Positions 1 through 8,724 of a stretch of DNA of 23,401 bases are shown in pieces. A model generated the notes under the pieces. It was given only the letters and a program-made list of their open reading frames with translations, searched no databases and was not told the origin of the DNA. Each line of letters starts with the position of its first letter. Within the stretch, counting starts at the first letter, position 1. The position numbers were made by a program, and so were the translations under genes. Source of the DNA: Chrysochromulina tobinii (taxonomy: Eukaryota > Haptophyta > Prymnesiales > Chrysochromulinaceae); the NCBI GenBank assembly GCA_001275005.1, contig JWZX01001159.1:1-23401 (forward strand), read 5' to 3'.

Positions 1-2
1 CG

Positions 3-351
3 TACTGGCAGTGGAACGCGCTCGATGCGACAGGGCAGCGAGAGCACCTGTTGCGCGCGCTGCGGAATGCGACGGAGCCGAAGGATCCGAAGGCGGAGAC
101 GGACCCGCGCGTCACCAAGAAGGTCCGCTAGCTCCTCCACAAGTGGGGTCTCGACGAGAGCTCCCTCGATTGCCATTGTTAAGGTCATTAAGGTCATTAA
201 GGTCATTAAGGTCATTAAGGTCTCGACTTGTCTCGACGAGAGCTCCCTCGAGGGCTGCAAGCCGACCGCTTACAACGGCGCGAAGTTTGGGTTGGGCGAC
301 ATCGCGCAGCCTCGAGCCCCGGCAGGCTTCGAGGCGGGTGAAGACCAATAA
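3..351 (+). CDS. 3' end of an unrecognised protein gene, probably two exons
   Basis: The frame from base 3 reads as ordinary protein (starting YWQWNALDATGQREHLLRAL) and continues to VTKK at base 122, but three codons later meets an in-frame TAG at 129-131. A GT-AG intron 123-219 (AAG|GTCCGC ... TTAAG|GTCTCG) would remove that stop in phase 0 and join to VSTCLDESSLEGCKPTAYNG..., ending at a TAA at 349-351. The alternative is a pseudogene or a simple C-terminus at the TAG. The sequence around 149-171 (GGTCTCGACGAGAGCTCCC) is repeated at 230-252 on the far side of a 9-bp repeat, the same exon-edge duplication seen in introns further right. I do not recognise the family. The 5' part lies outside the window. 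Confidence 0.35.
   Translation, partial: TGSGTRSMRQGSESTCCARCGMRRSRRIRRRRRTRASPRRSASSSTSGVSTRAPSIAIVKVIKVIKVIKVIKVSTCLDESSLEGCKPTAYNGAKFGLGDIAQPRAPAGFEAGEDQ
180..222 (+). repeat. 9-bp tandem repeat (AAGGTCATT)n
   Basis: About four and a half copies of AAGGTCATT. Every unit contains TTAAG|GT, a usable 3' splice site. Nine is a multiple of three, so choosing a different unit as acceptor would add or remove the residues VIK without changing frame. A two-unit relic of the same repeat lies inside coding sequence at 3061-3082. Confidence 0.85.
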
Positions 352-1684
352 GACCAAGGCCCATGCCAAGGCCGCGCCGAAACCCGAATGCCGCGCTGAG
401 TACAATTAAAATTGATGAGACTAAAAACGAGTACAGCTCGGGACGGCACCTAATCTTGGCGCGCGCCTTGCGCGCCTTTTCGCTTGTCGGGTGTCCGCTT
501 CGGTCCGAGACGCGCCGCTCGACGCATTAAATGGCATTATCATATTTTTAATTATAAAGACTCTTAAAAAGACGGAGGGTCGTCGAACGTTTTACGGACT
601 GCGGCGGTTCGCCCCGGTGCGATCGCCCGACGGGACAACCGCGCGCGACATTTAGTCCGGACACGTCCGGCACGGTGACTGGTCACCGTTAAGACCGAAG
701 TGAAGTAACTGGTCACGCTCGGGAAAGTGCGGGAAACGGTACGTCGAAGTTGCGCGCACTGACCTCGCAGGATTTCGTCATCGGTCCGTATTGCCGGTTA
801 GGCATCCAGGGGTTTCGGTCACCTATTAGGGCTGACGGTGGTAAACCTCCGTACGATGTACTTTCTGACAATGGATCGGATGAGGTTATAGTGGCGACTG
901 GCAACTGGCAAGCACACGCGCGCCGCGCACCCGGTGGACCCGCGCACGCGCGCGGCGGCCACAGGGCGGGACGAGGGAGTAACGAGGGAGGGCCCGGCTT
1001 CCCGTCCACCGACCGGGGACGACACAGAGTGTACGAATAAAAAGCCTGCTACACAAGCCAAAAAGAGCTACACATAGCCTGTTCTATTCTGTTTACGCGG
1101 CTGGACACAGTCGGAGTACAAGCGACAACTGTTCACTCCCCCGACCCGTGAGCCGTGTAAGACCCGTGCGCCATGGCAGTGATCGGCATGACGGACTCGG
1201 CGTGCGTCACCGCCGACAGAAGGTGGGCGGCTCGGCGCCGCCTGCGGGGAGCACGCAGAGATGCGCCGAATAGGTTTCGTCAATGACATCGCGCAGCGGC
1301 ACCGCTAGATAGTGCTGCCGGTAGCTTGCGCTCGGGACGGCGCTCGGTGCGTGGCACGAGACGTTGGAGTGGGCCCAGAAGGCGAGGGGGGGTACCGGGC
1401 GAGGGGATCGAGGAGTCTGAAGTGCGCACACTAAGCCAACGTTAGAAAGCTCTACCGACTGTCTTTAGATGCCCGCTCCAGCTGTACATTCTTTGTATGG
1501 TTGTTGTAGATTAAAACCACACAGTATCTAAGCACGAGGTTGCTTGCTTGACGAAGGGTGTGTGTGTATGACCGAGTGGGCCCTGAAACGAACGACATGA
1601 ACTCGTTCGTGACAGAATACATGCGAACGGGGACCTAAAATAGGAAATTAATCCTTTATCGTGTATGAGTGCCAACGGCCAAAG
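352..1684. other. Intergenic region, no supported gene
   Basis: All six frames hold only short, unconvincing reading frames. The stretch is of mixed base composition, with an AT-rich patch near 529-575 (including TTTTTAATTATAAAGAC). It must hold the 3' end of the left gene and the promoter of the EF-hand gene, but I see no clear TATA box or other named site. Confidence 0.6.
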
Positions 1685-4313
1685 ATGGCGCCCCATGAAC
1701 AGGCGGCAATTGCGGGGTATGTTGTTGATCCCCTTGATCCTGAGCATCCAGACTTTGAGGACTTGATCGCCCAGTACAAGCAGGCGTTCGCCGTCTTCGA
1801 CGACGATTCCAGCGGCACCATCACGGCCAGCGAGGTGGGCCTCGTGATGCGGGCCCTCGGACGGAACCCAACAGAGGCAGAACTCGAGTCCATTATCAAG
1901 GAGATTGATTCCAGCAACGACGGCGTGCTCGACTTTGACGAGTTCTGCTTCTGCATGGCCAAGGCGAAGGAAGGGAAGGATGCGCCCCCGGCGGGCGCGT
2001 CGCAGGCGCCTGCGCTGGCGGCGATCGTGAAGGAGAATGGGCTGCTCGGCGACATCAAGAACTTCTTCGTCAAAGACAGAGGCATCAAGAACTTCTTTGC
2101 CAGTCTCCGCGGCCCTTCTGCTGAGGAGATTGCGGCGGCCAAAGCGGCGGCTGAGGCGGCTGCTGTGGCGAAGGCGGAGGCGGCCAAAGCGGCGGAGGCG
2201 GCGGACGCGGTGAGGCAAGCAGAGATGAAGGCGCTGGCGGACGAGGTGGCCACCCGCATCCTCGATGACGCCATGGCGATGGCGGCGAAGGATCAAAAGG
2301 AGGCGCAGGAAGCGGCGGCCGCAGCCGCGGCTGCCTCTCCCCTCGCATCCACCCCCAGGCCGCCGGGGCAGGTGGGGGGGGTGCTCGCCATTGCCAAGGG
2401 TGCGAGCTCGAGGCTCAGGTCACTCTCTTTCTCGCCGCGGGGCGCGAAGACGCCCTGGGGCCCGGTCGCTGAGGCGCCCGGCGCCGCGGCGCTTGTCGTC
2501 ACTGCGCCCGTCGCTGCGGCGCCCGTCGTCGCGGCGCCCGTTGCCGCGGCGCCCGTTCTGACGGCGCCACCCGTAGCCCCTTCTTCGATCTCATCCTCCG
2601 ATCCGCGTACCGTCGCGAGATCGCGCCAGATGACCTTCGACAAAGCCCCGGGGGCCAAGATGGGCGTGCGCTTCAAGGAGGGCAAGCGCGGCGCGATCTT
2701 GATCAACGAGATCGCGCCGGGCAGCCCCCTGGCACGCTTCGCGAGCAAGGGTGACCAACTCCTCTCCATCAACGGGGAGGCATGCAACCAAGGGTACGCA
2801 AAATTCGCCCAGACCTTCGACGCCGCGACAGGCCAAGTGCAGCTCGTCGTCCAGCCGAAAGTGCCTACATCACTGTGGAAACTCCTCTTCGGTAAGAAGA
2901 CGTCGAGCGGACGCCTTCGACCACTGGAGATCGAAGCCAGCGGCGTCGTCAGCGGCGTCGTCAGCGATGTCCCGCTGGAGCAGCAGCTCACGGCTAAGCT
3001 CACGGCGGCCGCCATATCCGATGCCAACGAGCTGCCCGGCGCGCCTGCCGTCGCTGCGACCGAGGTCATTAAGGTCATTCATGCTCCTCCTACCGAAGCT
3101 CCTACCGCGCCTACCGTCGCTGAGCCTGAGGCAGCCAATCGGATGGCGGCTCCACAGGCGCCTCCTGAGCCAGCTGCAATCTCGGCTGCAATCTCGGCTG
3201 CAGCGGCTCCACAGGCGCCTGAGCCAGCTGCAATCTCGGCTGCAATCTCGGCTGCAGCGGCTCCGGCGGCGCGTGAACTGCTCACTACGGCGCGCGAGTC
3301 GCTGAATGAGTTGCCTCCGCAGCGAAAGTCTGCTGCCGTCGGTCCGCCTCCTCCTCCTCCGCCTCCACCTCCGCCTCCACCGCGGCGCACGGCACCTACC
3401 GTGGCGCTTATGGAGCCGCCCCAACCATCGCCCCAACCATCAGTGGAAGCTTCCACTCCAATTGCCGAGGCGTTTCGTGGGGCGCTCGAGGCGGCGCCGG
3501 TGCTCTCTGGCCCCGGCCCTGCGCTATGGGCCGCTATGAAGGCAGAAGCTGACGAAGCCGCGGAAGCGGGCCTGAAAGTTGCCCGAGCTTCGGACACAGA
3601 TGCAATCTCAGATGCAATCTCAGATGCCCGAGCTTCGGACACAGATGCAATCTCAGATGCAATCTCAGATGCAATCTCAGATGCCCGAGCTTCGGACGCA
3701 GATGCCAAGATCATCTTCGCTGCTGCGATGCTTGCAGAGGTAGCAGAAGAAGAAGAGGCAGGGGCGCGGGAAGAGGACCAGCAAGAGGCGGCGCGGTATG
3801 AGCACGAGGGGCGTGCGCCCCAAACGCCCACCAAACGTGCGCACCAAACGGCCGGGCAGGCGCCGTCCCGGGCTCTCCAATTCCCGACGCCCCCCAGCCC
3901 CCCTTCCCCCCAGCCCCCCCTTCGCTGCAGCCGAGCACGGCAGCACGTCGTACGTCGGCGAGCGCAAGAGGGGCAAAAAGGACGGGTACGGTACGGAGCG
4001 CTTTGCCGACGGCTCCACGTACGAGGGCCAGTGGAGGGACGGGCTTGCCGAGGGACGTGGAACGTACCGGTTCGCCGACGGCGCCACCTACGAGGGCGAG
4101 TATAAGGCTGGGCAGAGGGAGGGGAGCGGCATGTACACGTTTGCCGACGGTGCCGTCTACGAGGGCAAATGGAAGGCCGGTAAGATGGAGGGGCGGCTCG
4201 CCTTGGCGCATGCGTTGGCGATGCCGTGCCTTGCGTTCCCATGCCTCGACGGGGAGCGTCGAGATGGGCGCGGCGTGGACCGGTTTGGCGACGGAGCAGT
4301 CTGGCAGTTGTGA
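1685..4313 (+). CDS. EF-hand / PDZ-like / MORN-repeat protein
   Basis: Likely a calcium-responsive scaffold at a membrane or cytoskeleton, inferred from domains. The ATG at 1685 has a strong context (AAGATGG); the frame is open further upstream only from a GTG. Residues 39-50 (DDDSSGTITASE) and 75-86 (DSSNDGVLDFDE) are two canonical EF-hand loops. Residues ~315-394 look like a PDZ domain (GAILINEIAPGSPLARF..GDQLLSINGE). Then follow Ala/Pro-rich disorder, a run of 14 prolines, and low-complexity DAISDAISDARASDT repeats. Four MORN repeats (TYEGQWRDGLAEGRGTYRFADG type) at 3951-4179 are in another frame, so an intron or frameshift is needed. The best acceptor is the pyrimidine-rich tract ending CTGCAG at 3930, with phase-1 donors at 3813 or 3837. 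A second possible intron, 4180-4263, has a perfect GGTAAG donor, is 84 nt and keeps frame whether or not it is removed. Confidence 0.75.
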
Positions 4314-4441
4314 CGTGGCGCGTCGAGACGGGCGCGGCGTGGACCGGTTTGGCGACGGAGCGGTCTGGCAGTTGTGACGTGGCGCGTGGAGATGGGCGCG
4401 GCGTGGACCGGTTTGGCGACGGAGCGGTCTGGCAGTTGTGA
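4261..4441 (+). repeat. 64-bp tandem repeat carrying the MORN gene's C-terminus
   Basis: Nearly three copies start at 4261, 4325 and 4389. Each begins GAG|AYGGGCGCGGCGTGG and codes DGRGVDRFGDGAVWQL followed by TGA. The period is one more than a multiple of three, so the copies fall in three successive frames, and each frame that enters the array meets the same C-terminus and a stop. Confidence 0.9.
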
Positions 4442-4910
4442 ACTCATGTGCCAAGCGCGCGGAGATGTGCTGGGGCTGTGAGAGCCCAATAGCTTGTTAA
4501 GCTTGTGCTCTCTATGGGACGACGGGCGCACAGTGACTGCCGGTGTCCGGTGAGCGGTGACGGTTAGTTACCGTGTTCTGACCGTACCAGTGGTCGGGAC
4601 TCGGGTGACCATCAGTCGGGTTGGTTACTCGAGGGCTGGTCAAGATAAAGCTGCGGCCTCTAAAAGGAAGGCCGGTAAGATCAAACATGGCTCAAGCCAC
4701 GGTCAGTGCCCAGCCAGGGGGTCGGCGGGGATGTTTTTTGAGTGTGACGTTGAGTGGTGAGTGAATGTTTGTGTTATTTTCCGGCGGCGTTGGGATTCGG
4801 GAGAGCGGAGGTGAGAACATGGCGAAATAGCGGGAAACAATCGCCCTTTTTGGGACATGTACTGAGCTGACCTTTTCTCAGGATGGCGGTCGTGCTGACC
4901 TTTTCACTCG
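4442..4910. other. Intergenic region, no supported gene
   Basis: It separates two + strand genes. A 16-bp segment at 4666-4681 (GGAAGGCCGGTAAGAT) exactly matches 4171-4186, the candidate splice donor of the MORN exon; nothing else around it is coding. No TATA box or tRNA-like fold was seen. Confidence 0.6.
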
Positions 4911-5732
4911 ATGGCTGTCCTCACGCTCCGAGTGGCCCTCGCCCTCGCGTTCTCGCGACCTCGACCTGCGATTCGCATGGCAGCAGCATCCGATTCATTT
5001 CCCAAGCTTGCTGATGAACTGCCTTTCTTGCAGAGCGCAGAGCTGTTGACCGACGACATCATCTATCGTGGTTTTGGGGCGCAGTACAAAGGTCGCCAGG
5101 CGTACGCAGCGGCCGCGGCGGCATGGAAGCGCGAGCTGCCGGCGCGGCTCCGCGACTTTGTGGTGAGTGATAAGGTGGCGCTCCCGGCCGATGGCCGAGG
5201 GTACATCACGAGCCGGTACAAGGTCTCCTTCCTCGCACCAGTGCCGTTGCAGGTGCTGCCAGCGCAGCGCGCGCGTATCGAGCAAGCCAACCTGACGCGC
5301 ACTGCGGACGGATTGGTCCCGGTCGAGGCGAAGATTGCGTGCACGCTGCGTCTCGATGCGATGGGCAGAGTCGCCGAGTGCAGCGAGTACTTGACGATCG
5401 ACCCCTTTGCCGTGACGGCGACGATTGCCCACTTTGAGCTGTGCTACCACCGAAGCCTCGCCGCCGACGGAGGCGGCACTTCTCCTCTGGACGCGGCGCG
5501 CGCTTACTGGGCAGCCTTGCGCGAGCTGACGCGTCGCGAGCTCGAGGAGGTCAAGCGGCTTGCGGACTCGGGCGATGACGAGCTGCGCGCGATCGCGGGG
5601 GGCGATCTGACTGATGACGAGTTTGAGCGGTGGTTCGCTCTGTTCGTGGCGCGCAACTTCCTCATCGGGGGCGCGATCGGGGCGGTGGCGGTGGCAGCAC
5701 TAAGGTTGGCAGTGGGCGTGGTGCAGCAGTAA
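4911..5732 (+). CDS. Possibly plastid-targeted protein with C-terminal membrane segment
   Basis: Single-exon, 273 residues, starting at an ATG with a second in-frame ATG at residue 23. The first 15 residues (MAVLTLRVALALAFS) are hydrophobic, and Phe followed by a basic Ser/Arg/Pro stretch (SRPRPAIRMAAAS) resembles the bipartite leaders of complex plastids, so plastid import is plausible. Residues ~40-170 (DIIYRGFGAQYKGRQAYAAA, then alternating beta-like strands) recall the NTF2/SnoaL-like or DUF2358-type fold found in algal plastid proteins, but I cannot confirm it. A hydrophobic Gly/Ala segment at ~249-268 (NFLIGGAIGAVAVAALRLAV) should span a membrane close to the C-terminus. No catalytic motif was recognised. 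Confidence 0.75.
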   Translation: MAVLTLRVALALAFSRPRPAIRMAAASDSFPKLADELPFLQSAELLTDDIIYRGFGAQYKGRQAYAAAAAAWKRELPARLRDFVVSDKVALPADGRGYITSRYKVSFLAPVPLQVLPAQRARIEQANLTRTADGLVPVEAKIACTLRLDAMGRVAECSEYLTIDPFAVTATIAHFELCYHRSLAADGGGTSPLDAARAYWAALRELTRRELEEVKRLADSGDDELRAIAGGDLTDDEFERWFALFVARNFLIGGAIGAVAVAALRLAVGVVQQ

Positions 5733-6087
5733 CACAGCAAGAGTCTATGACCTCGGACAAAAAAAATTAATCAAACTTGAAAATGGATAAAGGTAACCGC
5801 CAAGCGCCAACGCCAGAGCCCACGAAGGGAACGCCAGAGCCCAAACGCAACGCTCCCCGACGCCACGGCCCAGCGCCGCCGAACGAAAGCGCCGAAAATG
5901 AAGGGTGCCAAAGACGCCAAGGCCCAAGCCGCAAGCGCATCACGCCACGCAAACCGTTAGAGTGCATGTATCTTGTCAGTTGAAAGCAGATGCACGGCCG
6001 CGGGCGGGTTTTCGGGCGGGGTCGTCCTTCGAGCTATAGAGCCCTTCCAGTAACGAATCCCAGATCGTCACGCGAGCTCACGCGAGC
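5733..6087. other. Convergent intergenic spacer
   Basis: Lies between the 3' ends of the + gene ending at 5732 and the - gene ending at 6088. It contains an A-rich stretch just after the + gene (AAAAAAATTAATCAAACTTG, 5759-5778), fitting 3' UTR sequence. A GCCAAAGA/CGCCAAGC-like degenerate repeat follows at 5800-5935. Short reading frames here are not supported. Confidence 0.6.
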
Positions 6088-8724
6088 TCACGCGAGCTCG
6101 AGCTGCTGCTGCATCCACGCGATCGCCGCAGCCCATTCGGCGGGTGAGAAGGTCGAGGGGTCTTCATTATGGGCGTCGCGTGGCCGCCCACGCAGCTGGA
6201 TCACCTGTGCAATCAGGCGCAATCAGACGCAATCAAGAGGCAATCAGGAGGCCATCAGAGGGGCCATCAGAGGCCAATCAGAGGCCAATAGAGGCCACTC
6301 AGAGGCGATCACCTCCGTGCCCTCGAGATTGCCATCTCGCTCGAGAGCGTAGACCAGACCTGTGGGGAGAGGCGCCGTGGTGAGCGCTTGCGTGCAGAGG
6401 CTCCATCGAGAATGCCATCTCGCTCGAGAGCGTAGCCCAGACCTGCCCGCAATCAGTCGCAATCAGTCGCAATCAGTCGCAATCAGTCGCAATCGATCGC
6501 AATCAGCGTAGCCCAGACCTGCCCGCCCGATGATTCGATCGCAATCAGTCGCAATCAGTCGCAATCAGTCGCAATCAGTCGCAATCGATCGCAATCGGTC
6601 GCAATCAGTCGCAATCAGACCTGCCCGCCCGATGATTCGATCGCTCGGATGGAACACGATGCATTTACGACCGGATGCGAGAGTACGCCAATGACGCGCC
6701 GTCTCGAGCGGCGCGCGCCATGGCGGTGAGTTGAACGCGAGGCTGAGCGTCGCGCGCACCTGATGAGGGGCGCAATCAGACGTAATCAGAGGTCATCAGC
6801 TGCAATCAGAAGGTCATCGCACCTGAGGAGGGGCGCAATCAGACGTCATCAGAGGTCATCGGCTGTAATCAGAAAGTCATCGCACCTGAGGAGGGGCGCA
6901 ATCAGACGCCATCAGAGGTCATCGGCTGTAATCAGAAAGTCATCGCACCTGAGGAGGGGCGCAATCAGACGTCATCAGACATCCTCATAAGTAATCAGTT
7001 GCCATCCATTGCAATCAGCGTACCAGCCGGCGCACGAGCGGTCGGTCAGGCAGACCGAGCATGGCCCCCAAGACGCAGACAGACACGTCACTCAGAGAGC
7101 TAAACGAGCGCAAGTTGACGCACGGGTACTGTGGGAAATAGGTGGCCGCAACCTCGGCGGCCACTCCTCCACCCATCGACTGTGGGGAGAGGGACGCAAG
7201 CAGATGTGATCAGTGAATTCGCATTCATTCGAAATCAGCCGCAATCGATCGCAATCAGCATTGATCAATCGCAATCAGCCGCAATCAATCAGTCGCAATC
7301 AGTCGCAATCAGTCGCAATCGGTCGCAATCAGTCGCAATCAGTCGCAATCAGTCGCAATCGGTCGCAATCAGTCGCAATCAGCCGCAATCAGTCGCAATC
7401 AGTCGCAATCAGCCGCAATCAGCCGCAATCAGCCGCAATCAGTCGCAATCAGCCGCAATCAGCCGCAATCAGTCGCAATCAGCACGGTCACCTGACCCAG
7501 CAGCAATCAGTCGCAATCAGCCGCAATCAGCCGCAATCAGCCGCAATCAGCATGGTCACCTGACCCAGCAGCAGAATGCAACGGCTCGGCTCAGTCCCCG
7601 CCGCGAGCCTTCCCTCGCAGTAACGAACGCAACGTGCACCGTCCTCGACCATGCCACTCGCACCAAGCAGGAGTCCCCCCGATCGGCCCACGTCACGGTA
7701 GTCGTAGGCAATCACCGAGCAACCCACCTGATGAGGGAGGCAATCAGAGGGCCATCGGAGGCCATCAGGGAGGCACTCAGAGGTAACTCAGAGGCACTCA
7801 TCAGAAGCAATAATCAGAGGCAATCATCAGCACTCATCATCAGCACTCATCATCAGCACTCATCAGAGGCAATCAGTCGCAATCAGTCGCAATCAGAACC
7901 TCAAGCGCGAGCTGCAGCTTCGACCCAAAGCCGCACTCGAGGAACTCGCCGTTGCCACCAAACGTGACAATCCACTTGCCGCTCGCGCGAGGATGCTCGA
8001 TGGCGGCGGCGTCGATGTGACCCAATCGCAGCCGCGTCACCTGGAATTGCGTCCCTGATAAGGCCATGGCGCACGCCTCGCCGGGCGCCATGGCGGCGAG
8101 CGTCCGGTCGATGGTGACGCCACTCCTCGTCACTTTCGAGATGATGAGGGCGGGCATGAGCAAGCCCACGCGCACGATCGTCCACACGAGGCGCAGCGCG
8201 AGCAGCAGCACGGCGGTGTGGCACGCGTACGACGTGTGTGCCGACGCGTTGAGGGGGCCGAGCACCACAGCGCTCGAGGCGGCACTCAGGAGCACCGTGA
8301 TGGCGGTGGCCGGACTGATCGGGTGCAGCGTGGGAGGCCACCCGAGCTTTCCGACCAATGACACGCCCACAACGAGCGCGCCACACGGCGTCGAGACCGT
8401 GATGCCGGTCAGGATGAGGCCGGTGTAAGTGGAGCAGCAGCAGCCGAGGAGCGGCGCGGAGCACGCGACGCCAAACGCGAGCATGCGCACGTGCGTGGTG
8501 GAGGTGTAGCTGCCAACGAGCCGACTGGCGCTGCCAACGAGCCACGAGATGAAGCTGAGGGTCCCCTCGACGGCAAGGAACGCAACTAAAAGGGTGCTCA
8601 TGAAGTCTGCGGGTGCGTTCACGCCCTTGCTCTCTTCAGCCTTCGCACTGTGAATGGTATTGAAGGTCAAACTTGGGGAGCTCCTGCGTGCCAAGTCCAT
8701 GAAGGTCGCCCGAGAGTTAACCAT
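6088..8724 (-). CDS. Membrane-anchored alpha/beta hydrolase, six exons
   Basis: Exons: 8724-7900, 7727-7560, 7179-7024, 6759-6621, 6359-6313, 6204-6088; 483 residues, all junctions GT-AG with matching phases. I start at the first ATG (8724); the open frame before it has only a TTG, and ATGs at 8700 and 8601 are alternatives. The N-terminal ~230 residues hold about four hydrophobic segments. The hydrolase domain starts with WIVTFGGNGEFLE (oxyanion region) and VIAYDYRDVGRSGG. The nucleophile elbow G-Q-S-M-G is made only after splicing exon 2 to exon 3 (Ser332). Asp423 in VFHPSDRIIG and His457 in RDAHNED complete the triad. FGGNGE and YRDVGRS recall the DUF818 / chlamydial CPn0927-type hydrolases. 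The substrate is unknown; a lipid or ester is only a guess. Introns carry CTGATTGC arrays and exon-edge copies. Confidence 0.85.
6205..6312 (-). repeat. Hydrolase intron 5, degenerate CTGATNGCC array
   Basis: 108 nt between GGCACGGAG|GTGATC and GCACAG|GTGATCCAG. Sense strand is mainly CTGATTGCCT, CTGATGGCCC and TGATTGCG units. The intron and the following exon start with the same GTGATC. Confidence 0.85.
6360..6397 (-). mobile_element. Introner-like acceptor cassette, copy 1
   Basis: Sense: TGCACGCAAGCGCTCACC, then ACGGCGCC and CTCCCCACAG, at the 3' end of hydrolase intron 4. It is the shortest and most diverged copy. It is preceded by a ~45-nt copy of the exon 5 start. Confidence 0.7.
6360..6620 (-). 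repeat. Hydrolase intron 4 with joined-exon copies and acceptor cassette
   Basis: 261 nt. In sense order: donor CAG|GTCTGATTGC; CTGATTGCGA arrays; a copy of the joined exon 4-exon 5 sequence (6541-6505); another array; a second junction copy carrying ~45 nt of exon 5 (6449-6402); then the acceptor cassette (6397-6360). Intron and exon 5 both begin GTCTG. Confidence 0.85.
6760..7023 (-). repeat. Hydrolase intron 3, 63-bp tandem units each with a 3' splice site
   Basis: On the + strand CGCACCTGA recurs at 6755, 6818, 6881 and 6944, an exact 63-bp spacing. In sense each boundary reads CCCTCMTCAG|GTGCG, so the exon 4 acceptor and the first five exon bases are part of the repeated unit. The remainder is CTGATTRC/CTGATGACC filler. 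Confidence 0.9.
7180..7559 (-). repeat. Hydrolase intron 2, long decamer array CTGATTGCGR
   Basis: 380 nt, of which ~250 is a 10-bp array (sense CTGATTGCGA or CTGATTGCGG; + strand YCGCAATCAG). A copy of the exon 2 end plus donor (CTGCTGGGTCAG|GTGACC) recurs inside it at 7480-7505. The acceptor is CTCTCCCCACAG, preceded by CTTGCGTCC, a shortened relative of the acceptor cassette. Confidence 0.9.
7728..7899 (-). repeat. Hydrolase intron 1, CTGATTGC / TGATGAGTGC array
   Basis: 172 nt between CTTGAG|GTTCTG and CCCTCATCAG|GTGGGT. Sense strand carries CTGATTGCGA units, then a run of CTGATGATGAGTG-type units at 7803-7868, then CTGATGGCC units. Confidence 0.85.

Noticed and set aside
3079-4454. Long - strand open frames over the EF-hand/MORN gene and over 11362-12236
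   Set aside because: They are antisense shadows of GC-rich coding sequence: Ser/Ala/Arg-rich with no domain, while the + frames show clear motifs.
4557-4760. Basic short frame AASKRKAGKIKHGSSHGQ, considered as a ribosomal protein fragment
   Set aside because: It does not follow any ribosomal protein I know for more than a few residues.
7280-7560. CRISPR-like array
   Set aside because: Units are contiguous 10-mers without spacers, in a eukaryotic intron.
7213-7563. Long open frames coding repetitive RNQSQSVAIS peptides
   Set aside because: They are translations of the CTGATTGCGA array inside hydrolase intron 2, on the strand opposite the gene.
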